Source: CAYFJO01 sp964343305 (GTDB lineage Bacteria > Planctomycetota > Planctomycetia > Pirellulales > Pirellulaceae). From it: 10,034 bases of DNA. The stretch lies in contig CAYFJO010000406.1 of assembly GCA_964343305.1 (NCBI GenBank), positions 1 through 10,034 on the forward strand, read 5' to 3'. The translations under genes and the position numbers were made by a program. Positions 1 through 6,803 of this stretch are shown here, one piece after another (position 1 is the stretch's first letter; each line of letters starts with the position of its first letter). The notes under the pieces were generated by a model. The model saw nothing but the letters and a program-made list of their open reading frames with translations, made no database searches and was not told the DNA's origin.

Positions 1-39
1 AGCCGTGTTTCTCGCGCCATCACGGCTGACACAGCCGTG
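1..39. repeat. Palindromic intergenic repeat, cut by window edge
   Basis: Bases 21-28 (CACGGCTG) and 32-39 (CAGCCGTG) form a perfect 8-bp stem around a 3-base loop. Bases 1-7 (AGCCGTG) can instead pair with 21-27, so the middle arm can join either of two exclusive hairpins. There is no T tract, so it is not a classical intrinsic terminator. I infer a REP-like dispersed palindrome, with part of it beyond the left edge. Confidence 0.45.
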
Positions 40-83
40 GCACGAATAATCCGGGATATACCGCGGCCGGTTTGGTTTGTCCA

Positions 84-134
84 GTAGCGGAAGTCGTGAG
101 ACTTCCGAGCCCGAACTCTCACGAGCTCGGCTAC
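84..134. repeat. Double-hairpin REP-like element
   Basis: Two hairpins lie side by side. Bases 88-107 have 8-bp arms CGGAAGTC/GACTTCCG around loop GTGA. Bases 111-130 have arms CCGAACTC/GAGCTCGG (one mismatch) around loop TCAC. The two loops are complementary, and the outer ends GTAGC (84-88) and GCTAC (130-134) also pair. The whole is therefore an inverted pair of diverged copies of one palindrome, able to fold as two small hairpins or one long one. It follows the 3' end of a methyltransferase remnant read on the minus strand. It resembles BIME/REP elements; copy number in the genome is unknown. Confidence 0.6.
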
Positions 135-135
135 G

Positions 136-706
136 GTCATTTCTAACCGGCTGCGGCATACTACGGAAAAATTCAGCGGGGGCGATGTCAGTGCCTGCTG
201 AAGGGCGTTTCGATCATAGTAATTTACACAATTGAGTGTAACGTCCGGAATTTCAACGCCTCGAATTTCGCAGCCAACATAATGCACGGATGTTGTTTTC
301 GTTTCAGGTATCTGGCTGAGGCAGCCCAGTTGGCCTACCTCTACCTTCGATTGTCAAACAGTACTCCAAGTCGTTGAAGCGGCGCAAAACTGAGTCCGAA
401 TTGGTGGGACTCGTGACCGCCCAATTCGATATTCCCAGTTGCCAAACGAACTTCAAGTAACATTATGTCATCGGGCTGCATTGCGTTCTTGATTCGTTTC
501 AACAGATTCAGTTCATTGGATACGTTACCAAGCGTGTTGCCAAGAAACGAGAGAAGGTTCGGTGCTGGGCGATAATCATAGATGGGGCGAAACGCATTAA
601 TGTTCTCAAAGTTTCCATCAGCAACCTTGATCTTTAGACAACCAGCCAAATCAGGATCGCGACTTACCGTTTTGACTGCGGTCGATAGCATTCGCGGACT
701 AACGCG
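136..706 (-). pseudogene. Frameshifted SAM-dependent methyltransferase remnant
   Basis: Read leftwards from about 706, the frame gives SPRML, then a motif-rich core with PNLLSFLGNTLGN, a run NAMQPDD and MLLEVRLA. This is the pattern of class I SAM-dependent methyltransferases of the EgtD-like type (Methyltransf_33), where a helix and glycine-rich stretch precede PxD and a hydrophobic strand. The frame ends at a TAG at 341-343. One base out of frame the homologous-looking sequence continues, from QSKVEVGQLG through IPDVTLNCVNYYDRNALQQA to LNFSVV near 160. A single-base deletion around 353-356 would explain the switch. The usual N-terminal substrate part is missing: upstream of 706 the frame no longer looks like the family and runs into a DUF5990-like fragment. 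The second frame stays open through the palindromes to the window edge, so the true end is uncertain. Substrate unknown. Confidence 0.6.
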
Positions 707-833
707 GCTTCGCGTCCACCGTCCAACCTTTCGTGCTAATCTTCCTTCATGGTCGTTATTTGTGCCGACGCGCATGTTGCGTGATGACTTTCCAACCGGC
801 AATTGGTCGTGTTGTTGCTGTCTGGTCACCGGG

Positions 834-1205
834 CTACCGTGCTTCAAGATATGCATCAGGACTGCTCAAAACGCTCTCGATCATGTCCCACGTGATGTCG
901 CCAAGAGGCACTTTCATTCGAGCCCCATGATCGGTGCCTGTCTGGCCGGCATACTTGCCGATATCCACATATACAAACCGCCCACTCGGCGGACCTTGCG
1001 AAATCGGTCCTGTGAAATTCGGCTCGCCGTTCTTTTGTTGCACGGCAATGGAAAACTCAAACGTCAGATTCTGGCCCTTTGACCGTTGCGTCTCGATCGT
1101 TTCGTAGTCCATTCCCTTGACCGACAAGTTTCCGAACTTGCATTTCAGCATCTTTGGGATCGGGGATTCCGTCGCTTCGCATTTTGCGGTTTTCAGTTCG
1201 CCCAT
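834..1205 (-). CDS. DUF5990-like protein fragment, probably decaying
   Basis: The 123-residue frame starts at ATG 1205-1203 and ends at TAG 834-836. Residues from about 45 on look like the DUF5990 family: LTFEFSIAVQQ, NFTGPISQGPPSGRFVYVD, a G-AGQ patch, then RMKVPLGDITWDMIE and LEAR. Function of the family is unknown. The protein stops where family members, as I remember them, continue for about 20 more residues; the stop falls between LEAR and an in-frame Pro-Gly that would fit the missing tail. At the other end the first 20 or so residues are antisense to a better match, a XylR-type sensor on the plus strand, so they are probably not genuine. A shorter start is ATG 1112-1110. No good ribosome binding site is visible at either start. 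I regard it as a truncated remnant; expression is doubtful. Confidence 0.45.
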   Translation of the reverse strand: MGELKTAKCEATESPIPKMLKCKFGNLSVKGMDYETIETQRSKGQNLTFEFSIAVQQKNGEPNFTGPISQGPPSGRFVYVDIGKYAGQTGTDHGARMKVPLGDITWDMIESVLSSPDAYLEAR

Positions 1206-1667
1206 TACTCAGACGCACGCCTACACTTCTTCCGCGAACTAGTCGCCAACGCCGGTTGCCCGTTGTCGATCTATGAAACGCCAGGCAAGCGTGACGCGCC
1301 GTTATCAAGTCTGGAAGAGTCCGGAGTAGTTGACGTAGAAGCAATGTCCGCCTGGCTTGCTTCGCTCGCACCACCCACGGGGCTTTTTGTCTGCAACGAC
1401 ATTCGAGGCCAACAAGTCTTAAACGCGTGTCGAGGACTGGGCCTGACCGTACCTGACGACGTTGGAGTGATTGGAGTGGATGACGATGATGCAATCTGTC
1501 CGCTGAGCGATCCACCGCTTTCCAGCGTTCGCCCTGACGCAGAACAGGTTGGCTACAGAGCGGCTGAAGTTTTGGATGCCATGATGGATGGCAAGCCGGC
1601 GCCCACGGCCGTCGAATACATTTCGCCTAAAGACGTCGTTGAGCGGATGTCCACTCGCGGCGCGTAG
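1086..1667 (+). pseudogene. XylR-type regulator remnant, sensor domain only
   Basis: This 193-codon frame opens with TTG 1086 after an in-frame TGA at 1080-1082; there is no nearby ATG. From about residue 18 it matches the periplasmic-binding-protein-like sensor half of XylR-type AraC regulators: LAFQHLWDRGFRRFAFCGF, then a GLFVCNDIRGQQVLNACR block, VPDDVGVIGVDDDD, DPPLSSVRPDAEQVGYRAAE and finally VVERMST. Family members are close to 390 residues: about 125 residues of sensor domain should precede this stretch, and about 120 residues with two helix-turn-helix motifs should follow. Both are absent. The protein therefore has no DNA-binding domain and an incomplete sugar-binding fold. The 5' end collides with the antisense DUF5990-like fragment. 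I call it a pseudogene. Sugar binding is inferred from the family only. Confidence 0.65.
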
Positions 1668-1869
1668 TCAATTTGACGCTTCGTCGATTTCGCTCGTCGG
1701 TGCGTTGCCGAAATGGAGCCAAGTGACCAAGGACTTTGTTGACAGCGAGTGCCAACAGGCGAGCAAGTTTCTGGAGCAACGTACTCGGCCAGCGGACTGG
1801 CGAGCAACTCACGACGGAGTCCCACCAGCGTCAGCAAGCCAAACAAAAGCAACCAGCAACGATGCTAAT
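1668..1869. other. Gap between convergent genes, no gene recognised
   Basis: These 202 bases separate the stop of the XylR-type remnant from the stop of the minus-strand dehydrogenase. Open frames cross the gap on both strands, but their translations have no family pattern, lack ribosome binding sites and extend into the flanking genes as shadows. I see no AraC-type helix-turn-helix remnant that would complete the truncated regulator, and no strong terminator hairpin. Confidence 0.5.
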
Positions 1870-2772
1870 TCACAGAGCTTCCCACGCTTGAACCAATTCC
1901 GCCACGGTTCTTCGCAAGAGTTCGTCGCCGCCAAACTGCATGCCGCAAGCACGTATCTTGTCGGTTACGATCTGGTGCTTCGGCTGCATCGGCCCACCTT
2001 CGATCCGGCTCGTGCTACCGGATATTTCCTTCGCAAGTGTGGCCACGTCGAACTCAGACACATAGCGGTCATAGCAGTTGAAGGATTCTCCAGCGATTCC
2101 GTCTGCGGTCAACAGGATGCCGGACGCCTTGGCGACGTCGGCGGCGTGGACTTCCTTTCCGCCGCGTGAACACTGAACCGTCTCGCCGCGAACGACCGCC
2201 GACACAAGGTCATGCCATTTGCTGCTCTGGATCGGACGGGCAACGCCGTAGACACCGGTGGGGCGCAGCGCGCAGATCGGATAACCGTGCCCGAGGCCGT
2301 AGCTGTGAACGAACTTCTCGACAGCCGCCTTGTACGCTCCATAATGACTCGTCGCCCAAAGGGGATGGGCCTCGTCGAGCGGGCGGTCGTCGAGAATCTT
2401 CTCGTGCACCGCACAGGTGGAAATGAAGACGAAACGATTGACGTTGGCTCTTCGGGCAGCCTCGATCAACTCCAGTGTGCCGACTACGTTCTTCTGGACG
2501 AACTCGATCAGGTCGCCCTCGGCGCCACGGAACCCCATTCCGGGTCGGTAGAGAGCCGCGTGGACCACTGCATCGCAGCCATCGACTAAGGCGCTCGCGC
2601 TGTCGCGGTCGCCCAAGTCGCCCTGGATCCACTGGAGGTCGCTGATTTGATCGAAACCCTCCCGGTTGCTGGACGCTTGATGCCAACAACGGAGCGCGTG
2701 TCCCTCGTCCGCAAAGTGGTTGACGATGTAGCGGCCAATGAATCCCGTCGCGCCTGTGAGTGCAACTTGCAT
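1870..2772 (-). CDS. NAD-dependent epimerase/dehydratase (extended SDR)
   Basis: This is a 300-residue extended short-chain dehydrogenase, expected to be cytoplasmic and to act on a nucleotide sugar or a similar small substrate with NAD(P). The Rossmann motif TGATGFIGRY (residues 6-15, GxxGxxG) opens the protein, followed by the acidic GDLGD (51-55), the strand DAVVHAA (67-73), the active-site strand VFISTCAV (115-122) and the catalytic pair Tyr144/Lys148 in YGAYK. RPTGVYG (170-176) is the usual substrate-loop region. Length is normal for the family. The start is ATG 2772, preceded by a purine-rich GGAAGGAAGAG ribosome binding site, which supports this start. It is the last gene of a minus-strand cluster with BlaI, M56 peptidase and globin genes. 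The exact substrate cannot be told from sequence; dihydroflavonol-reductase-like or UDP-sugar epimerase roles are both open. Confidence 0.9.
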   Translation of the reverse strand: MQVALTGATGFIGRYIVNHFADEGHALRCWHQASSNREGFDQISDLQWIQGDLGDRDSASALVDGCDAVVHAALYRPGMGFRGAEGDLIEFVQKNVVGTLELIEAARRANVNRFVFISTCAVHEKILDDRPLDEAHPLWATSHYGAYKAAVEKFVHSYGLGHGYPICALRPTGVYGVARPIQSSKWHDLVSAVVRGETVQCSRGGKEVHAADVAKASGILLTADGIAGESFNCYDRYVSEFDVATLAKEISGSTSRIEGGPMQPKHQIVTDKIRACGMQFGGDELLRRTVAELVQAWEAL

Positions 2773-2799
2773 CTTCTCTTCCTTCCGTTAGCCAACTTG

Positions 2800-2928
2800 T
2801 CATTCATCTTCCGTAAAGAAGACGTCGTCATCGGCGAGGTCCGGGATCCCCGTGACGAGTACGTGCATGGCGATCAAGGCGTCGTTTCGACTGCGCAAAG
2901 TGATGTTGGCAGCGTAAAGTTCTTTCAA
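2800..2928 (-). CDS. Possible 42-residue small protein between globin and SDR
   Basis: Between the globin stop (2934) and the dehydrogenase start (2772) lies a frame that opens with TTG 2928-2926, just after an in-frame TAA, and closes with TGA at 2800-2802. The translation begins MKELYAANITLRSRNDALIA, continues MHVLVTGIPDLADDDVFF and ends TEDE. It has an acidic C-terminus and no Cys or Trp. About 69% of its third codon positions are G or C, which is typical of real genes here. A short GTAGG, overlapping the globin stop, sits 4 bases before the TTG and could couple translation. It leaves 27 bases before the dehydrogenase start. I do not recognise the family. It could also be the C-terminal remnant of a lost gene, or start at the internal ATG (residue 21). 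Confidence 0.4.
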   Translation of the reverse strand: MKELYAANITLRSRNDALIAMHVLVTGIPDLADDDVFFTEDE

Positions 2929-2933
2929 TTAAC

Positions 2934-3749
2934 CTACAAATTCAAAACGTCGTCATGAGTCCCGGCGGCAATTTCCATTGCCTGGTCGATCAATTCCTCG
3001 GGCACGTTCAGGTCTTCCATTGTGGCACGCAGGTGCCCGGCGATTGCGTCAAAATGTTCTTCCGTCAAGTCCATGTTAGCGTGTGCCGATCTCATGTCTT
3101 TCCCATCGTATTTCATAGGAGCGCCAAATGCGTAAGCGAGAAACTTCTTCTGTTTAGCCCGTTGGCCGGGTATGTCGACGTTGGTGAAAAACCGCTTGAC
3201 GCGATCGTCAGCCAGAACTTTCTCATGAAACAAATCCACTGCCGCACTAACAGCTTCATTTCCACCAATTTCATCATAAAGACTCACGTTTGATCCCCGT
3301 CTGAGGTTAGAGTGATGCGTTCCCACCAAGGTCCGTTCGCCTCTTGTGGACGCAAAGTTATTGTGGCATGCTCCGCAGTCATGGAAAATGTTGAATTGCT
3401 TGAGCTTACGTTGGATCAACTTGGTGGTGAAGAGCCGGTAGCGGGCAACGAGTTGGAATTCCGCGGCAAAGGTGTCGAAAGAAAGGTCACTTCGGAAATA
3501 GTCTGCGAACGTCCCACCCGCTTCATAAAACTCCTGCCCAACCAACTCAATATCCTTTTCGGAAACGTTAAGCAACTCCACGCGAATCGTGCGTGCATCA
3601 TCCTTTGCGTCAGCCGCTTGCTCGACGGTTAATCGAAGTCGCAGGCCACCATTTTCCTGACCGACTTCAGGATTGTTCAGTTCTGCGCCGGTTGATCCGC
3701 CGAAGAACGATAGCGATACAATTGCAATTACAATGTGGATCTTTTTCAT
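2934..3749 (-). CDS. Exported protein with C-terminal group I truncated haemoglobin
   Basis: The 271-residue product has a signal peptide (MKK, hydrophobic residues 5-17, small residues near 20-22), so it should act outside the cytoplasmic membrane. Residues 35-93 (GLRLRLTVEQ to LSFDTF) form a beta-rich segment like the first half of a domain seen in other planctomycete secreted proteins. Residues 157-271 are a full truncated haemoglobin of group I: SLYDEIGG, VLADDRVKRFF, QRAKQKKFLAYAFG, KYDGKDMRSAH (probable proximal haem ligand His223), then the C-terminal helices ending DDVLNL. Such globins bind O2 or NO. Between the two parts, residues 100-156 are basic and His-rich and contain CGACH, a CxxCH haem c type motif. 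This linker may be real or the product of paired frameshifts. The distal B10 position seems to be His175 rather than Tyr. The gene lies 44 bases after the M56 peptidase gene, probably in one transcript. Confidence 0.85.
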   Translation of the reverse strand: MKKIHIVIAIVSLSFFGGSTGAELNNPEVGQENGGLRLRLTVEQAADAKDDARTIRVELLNVSEKDIELVGQEFYEAGGTFADYFRSDLSFDTFAAEFQLVARYRLFTTKLIQRKLKQFNIFHDCGACHNNFASTRGERTLVGTHHSNLRRGSNVSLYDEIGGNEAVSAAVDLFHEKVLADDRVKRFFTNVDIPGQRAKQKKFLAYAFGAPMKYDGKDMRSAHANMDLTEEHFDAIAGHLRATMEDLNVPEELIDQAMEIAAGTHDDVLNL

Positions 3750-3793
3750 CTTGTTGATACCTTTTCAGTTTCCTAATCAATCGGCACTTGGCA

Positions 3794-6367
3794 TTAGTCG
3801 GACGAAACGGATACGACCTTTCCGGTGGATCGATCTACAACGACTTCTGTGTGTTTGCCGACCGTTGCGATGAGTTGTTTGTCTCGCAGCACAAGGTGAC
3901 GAATGACGGCAGTTCCTACGAGTGTTTTGAGATCGACTACTCTCGTAATTTCGATAATCTGAACAGTGGCTCCCTCTGCATTTCGGACGAAGACATTGCG
4001 TCCGCTAGATTCCACGTAGTAACTGTCGTCCGTCTTTGCATCTTTGACCAGAGTTACGGCGTTCGGATAGTAACGGCGTGAGTTGTGAGTTAGCTCGCGG
4101 TTCTCGAATTTCGCCGTTGCAATGACGAACTCCTCTTTCAACACGTCGTGGTAATGTCTGCGTCCGTTGGGAACAGAATCCTGCAACTTGCGCGTTCGGC
4201 TGATTGTGTCGCGGTAGATGCGAGGACTTCCAAGATAATGATGGTATCGCTGCTGAATCTGAACAATTCGATCATTGGCATCCACTTCGATTTCATAGGG
4301 ATGGATGTACTGAACCATCGCGGGAAATCGATCAAAATCATGGCCGGTCCTGACGATCCACGCACGGTCGACAGAATGCGCGCGGTACTTTTTCTGGTGA
4401 ACCATGCTGGATCCCGAAGTGATCGTGTGGAGCGCGGCGATCACTTTCTCGGCCGCCGATTTGGAATCGATATTCGGCGATGCCTTTGCCACAACTTTCA
4501 TCGCAGGACTTTGCCAATAGCCAGATTTACTCGGCGGCGAATGCCTGAAGGTTTTCAAATCTGGACTTCTTCCATCGGGAATGGTCACCGAGAGCAGTTT
4601 GCCCTTGTCATCGTGTCGCAACTTCAGTCCTGGAATAAGTGACAATGCGAGTCGTTCAGGATCAGAGATAACTTGCCATTCTGTGTCGGAATCCGTTTGC
4701 GTTGATGGATCTTTCGTAGTCTGAACCTTTGCAGGTTCTTGGGCTTCTTGGTTCGCTTTCAGCTTTCGCACGCCTGTCAATGCCTTCAGAATTCGTGCGT
4801 CTGATCGAGGGTCATTTCCTTTTGCGAAGGATGGATGGGGATACGCGCGTTGAATCTTGACCGTTCGTGTTTCGGGCGCGAACGGGATTAGCATGACGGG
4901 TCTTGGATGAGAAAAGGACGACGCACCTACCCAAAACGCGCCGAGATAGCAACGCTGCGCATCCGCCACGACAACGAAAGGCATTCCTCTCACGCCGACA
5001 TCTTTCGCCGCCGGAAGTTTCTTGATGCCTGCATTCGTCAGTTCCATTGTGTGCGTTTTCCAGTCGTAGGAGACGAAATCGAATTCCGTGAGCACTGGTT
5101 CTTTCGACAGTTCCATGTCGTCTAAATCATCGACAGCGTCCTCAACTCGATAGACCGCAAATCTGGGCATGTCGCTTGGCTTCGGCGCATTGGCAGTAAC
5201 TTGTTTTTGGGTATTTCGTTTTGCAGGCGGTTGCGCGTCCACCTGATTTGTTATGACGGCGAGCGGGACAACCAATAGTGCGCCGACGACAAGTACTGCA
5301 GTTACTGCGCGAAACGAAACCTCGCGACGGTTCCGCTTCATATCAAGAATCGCTCCGATTCGATGTTCAAGCGCAATATTCCGCGCCATTCCGACGGCGA
5401 CCAAGGCAGCAAAGTTGCGACTTGGAAGACCCGACGCAACTTGCAACAAGTCTTCCGCGTATTCGGATGCAGAGACGCCGCGACGTAACACTGCATCGTC
5501 CGTGGCATGTTCGCGCTCGATCCGTTGCCGACGAGCGGCGAACCAAACCAGCGGATTGAACCAATACATCGCACACACAAATTGCGTCAGGAGTTGAAAG
5601 CCGTAATCGAAACGCCGGATGTGCGACAACTCGTGCAGAATTACCGACCGCAGCTTGGAATCCGTCCAATTCACAGCATCATCTGGCAACAAGAGCACTG
5701 GGCGAAACAGCCCCCAAGTCATCGGCACGTTGCGGCAACTGCTCTGAGCCAACCGGACGCGCCGCGTGATGCCAACTTCAGTGACGAGGGATTCAAATGT
5801 GGCTTGAACTCTGTCATCGTTAACGGGTTTCGTCCCTCTCATCAGACACAACCGAACATGCCCAAAACCAAAACGGAACAACAAAAGAATCGTTCCGAAG
5901 CACCACGCCGATGTGACAAGTGCACGAACGTTGATACCCGTATCGGCGGCATCCTGCCGCCGTTTTTCAGTTTGATCGCCGGCGACAGGATTCGGCTGAT
6001 GCGATTCATTGGAAGCATCGCTCTGAAATTGCTCCGGCATTTGAACGGGGACTTGCATCGCGACTTGCGGCTCGTCGACTGCAAGTAGTGATTCTCGTAC
6101 TTGCGTAGTGTCGTTGAAAGAAAGCTCACTCCACGCTGGTAGCACACGCCACGACGGCAACAACGATCCAGGAATCGGCAAGAGCAACAAACTCAACATG
6201 GCAACAGTCCACACAAGGTGACGTACCGCTGCCGAATTGCGTTTAAGGAATTGAGCGGCAATCACCACGGCACACAGTAGCAACAATCCCTTCACCGCGG
6301 CGTCTGCTATCGCGGGAAACATGGCCGACACGGCATCCGTTGGAATTAAGGGCAGCAGCGATTGCAT
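3794..6367 (-). CDS. M56 family (BlaR1-like) membrane metallopeptidase
   Basis: This is a 857-residue sensor-protease of the BlaR1/MecR1 type (numbering below is from the GTG at 6373, two codons earlier). Membrane segments are seen near residues 24-45, 52-70, 152-172 and 356-378. The zinc site HELSH is at 247-251, followed by WFNPLVWFAARRQRIEREHATDD, where the glutamate of EREH is the likely third ligand. In this family the protease, once triggered, leads to cleavage of the partner BlaI repressor. The penicillin-binding sensor of true BlaR1 is absent. In its place about 480 residues follow the last membrane segment: a block at 404-540 (RFAVYRVED, FVVVADAQRCYLGAFW, DPRSDARILKAL) and a second, beta-rich block at 565-859. 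Both should be outside the membrane and may sense the inducer. ATG 6367 is preferred to GTG 6373 because GAGGA lies 8 bases upstream of it; the GTG would overlap the BlaI stop. Confidence 0.88.
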   Translation of the reverse strand: MQSLLPLIPTDAVSAMFPAIADAAVKGLLLLCAVVIAAQFLKRNSAAVRHLVWTVAMLSLLLLPIPGSLLPSWRVLPAWSELSFNDTTQVRESLLAVDEPQVAMQVPVQMPEQFQSDASNESHQPNPVAGDQTEKRRQDAADTGINVRALVTSAWCFGTILLLFRFGFGHVRLCLMRGTKPVNDDRVQATFESLVTEVGITRRVRLAQSSCRNVPMTWGLFRPVLLLPDDAVNWTDSKLRSVILHELSHIRRFDYGFQLLTQFVCAMYWFNPLVWFAARRQRIEREHATDDAVLRRGVSASEYAEDLLQVASGLPSRNFAALVAVGMARNIALEHRIGAILDMKRNRREVSFRAVTAVLVVGALLVVPLAVITNQVDAQPPAKRNTQKQVTANAPKPSDMPRFAVYRVEDAVDDLDDMELSKEPVLTEFDFVSYDWKTHTMELTNAGIKKLPAAKDVGVRGMPFVVVADAQRCYLGAFWVGASSFSHPRPVMLIPFAPETRTVKIQRAYPHPSFAKGNDPRSDARILKALTGVRKLKANQEAQEPAKVQTTKDPSTQTDSDTEWQVISDPERLALSLIPGLKLRHDDKGKLLSVTIPDGRSPDLKTFRHSPPSKSGYWQSPAMKVVAKASPNIDSKSAAEKVIAALHTITSGSSMVHQKKYRAHSVDRAWIVRTGHDFDRFPAMVQYIHPYEIEVDANDRIVQIQQRYHHYLGSPRIYRDTISRTRKLQDSVPNGRRHYHDVLKEEFVIATAKFENRELTHNSRRYYPNAVTLVKDAKTDDSYYVESSGRNVFVRNAEGATVQIIEITRVVDLKTLVGTAVIRHLVLRDKQLIATVGKHTEVVVDRSTGKVVSVSSD

Positions 6368-6369
6368 TA

Positions 6370-6753
6370 TCACATTCCTCGTTTCTTGGCTTCGTTAATG
6401 ATTCTCGCAAGCCGCCGTAATTCAGCGATGTCGATTTCACCGCCGGACTCGGTCAGATGGGCAGCAACCGCGTCTTCCAACGAACCACCGAAGAAAGTAT
6501 CCAAGACGCGGCGCATCGCCTTCACTCCAGTTCGCCTTCTTTGTTGAACAGGCCGATAAACAAAAGTCCGCCCATCCGTGCGGTGTCTGAGATGCCCTTT
6601 TTCTTCCAGAATTCGCATTAACGTTCGCACGGAGGTACGCGTGGGCGCATCGGGCAGTTCCACAAGCACTTCATTCACGGACGCTTCCCTCAAGGCATAA
6701 ACCACATCCATGATCTGGCGTTCGCGGCGGCTTAGTTCAACAAACTCGTCCAT
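6370..6753 (-). CDS. BlaI/MecI/CopY-family transcriptional repressor
   Basis: The 127-residue protein has the usual length and pattern of Penicillinase_R (BlaI/MecI) repressors: LSRRERQIMDVVYAL, an N-terminal winged helix with VNEVLVELPDAPTRTSVRTL as the recognition region, EEKGHLRHRTDGRTFVYRP as wing, and a C-terminal dimerisation helix pair with FFGGSLEDAVAAHL. Such proteins bind palindromes as dimers and are inactivated by the M56 partner. ATG 6753 is taken as start; a TTG directly before it is less likely. The stop at 6370-6372 touches the M56 gene, indicating co-transcription and probably coupled translation. Two identical palindromes lie 37-97 bases upstream of the start, one over the predicted -10 box, so it very likely represses its own operon. 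Confidence 0.9.
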   Translation of the reverse strand: MDEFVELSRRERQIMDVVYALREASVNEVLVELPDAPTRTSVRTLMRILEEKGHLRHRTDGRTFVYRPVQQRRRTGVKAMRRVLDTFFGGSLEDAVAAHLTESGGEIDIAELRRLARIINEAKKRGM

Positions 6754-6789
6754 CAATCAGATACTCTCGAGTAGGAATCTTTCAAAAGT

Positions 6790-6803
6790 GTTAAAAATTT
6801 AAC
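6790..6803. promoter_or_regulatory. Putative BlaI operator, proximal copy
   Basis: GTTAAAAATTTAAC is a palindrome with 6-bp arms GTTAAA/TTTAAC around AA. It covers the predicted -10 box of the blaI-like gene. The same 14 bases recur at 6834-6847. BlaI-type repressors bind short palindromes of this kind at their own promoters; the assignment is inferred from place and symmetry. Confidence 0.65.

Noticed and set aside
582..1082. 166-codon plus-strand frame across the DUF5990-like and methyltransferase fragments
   Set aside because: It runs antisense to both better-supported fragments and has no recognisable motif.
1553..1852. Minus-strand frame of 99 codons with a hydrophobic start, between the XylR-type remnant and the SDR gene
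   Set aside because: Its second half is antisense to the conserved XylR-type sensor; the hydrophobic part is short and lacks a ribosome binding site.
3312..3632. 106-codon plus-strand frame opposite the globin gene
   Set aside because: It is antisense to a gene with clear domains and shows no family pattern of its own.
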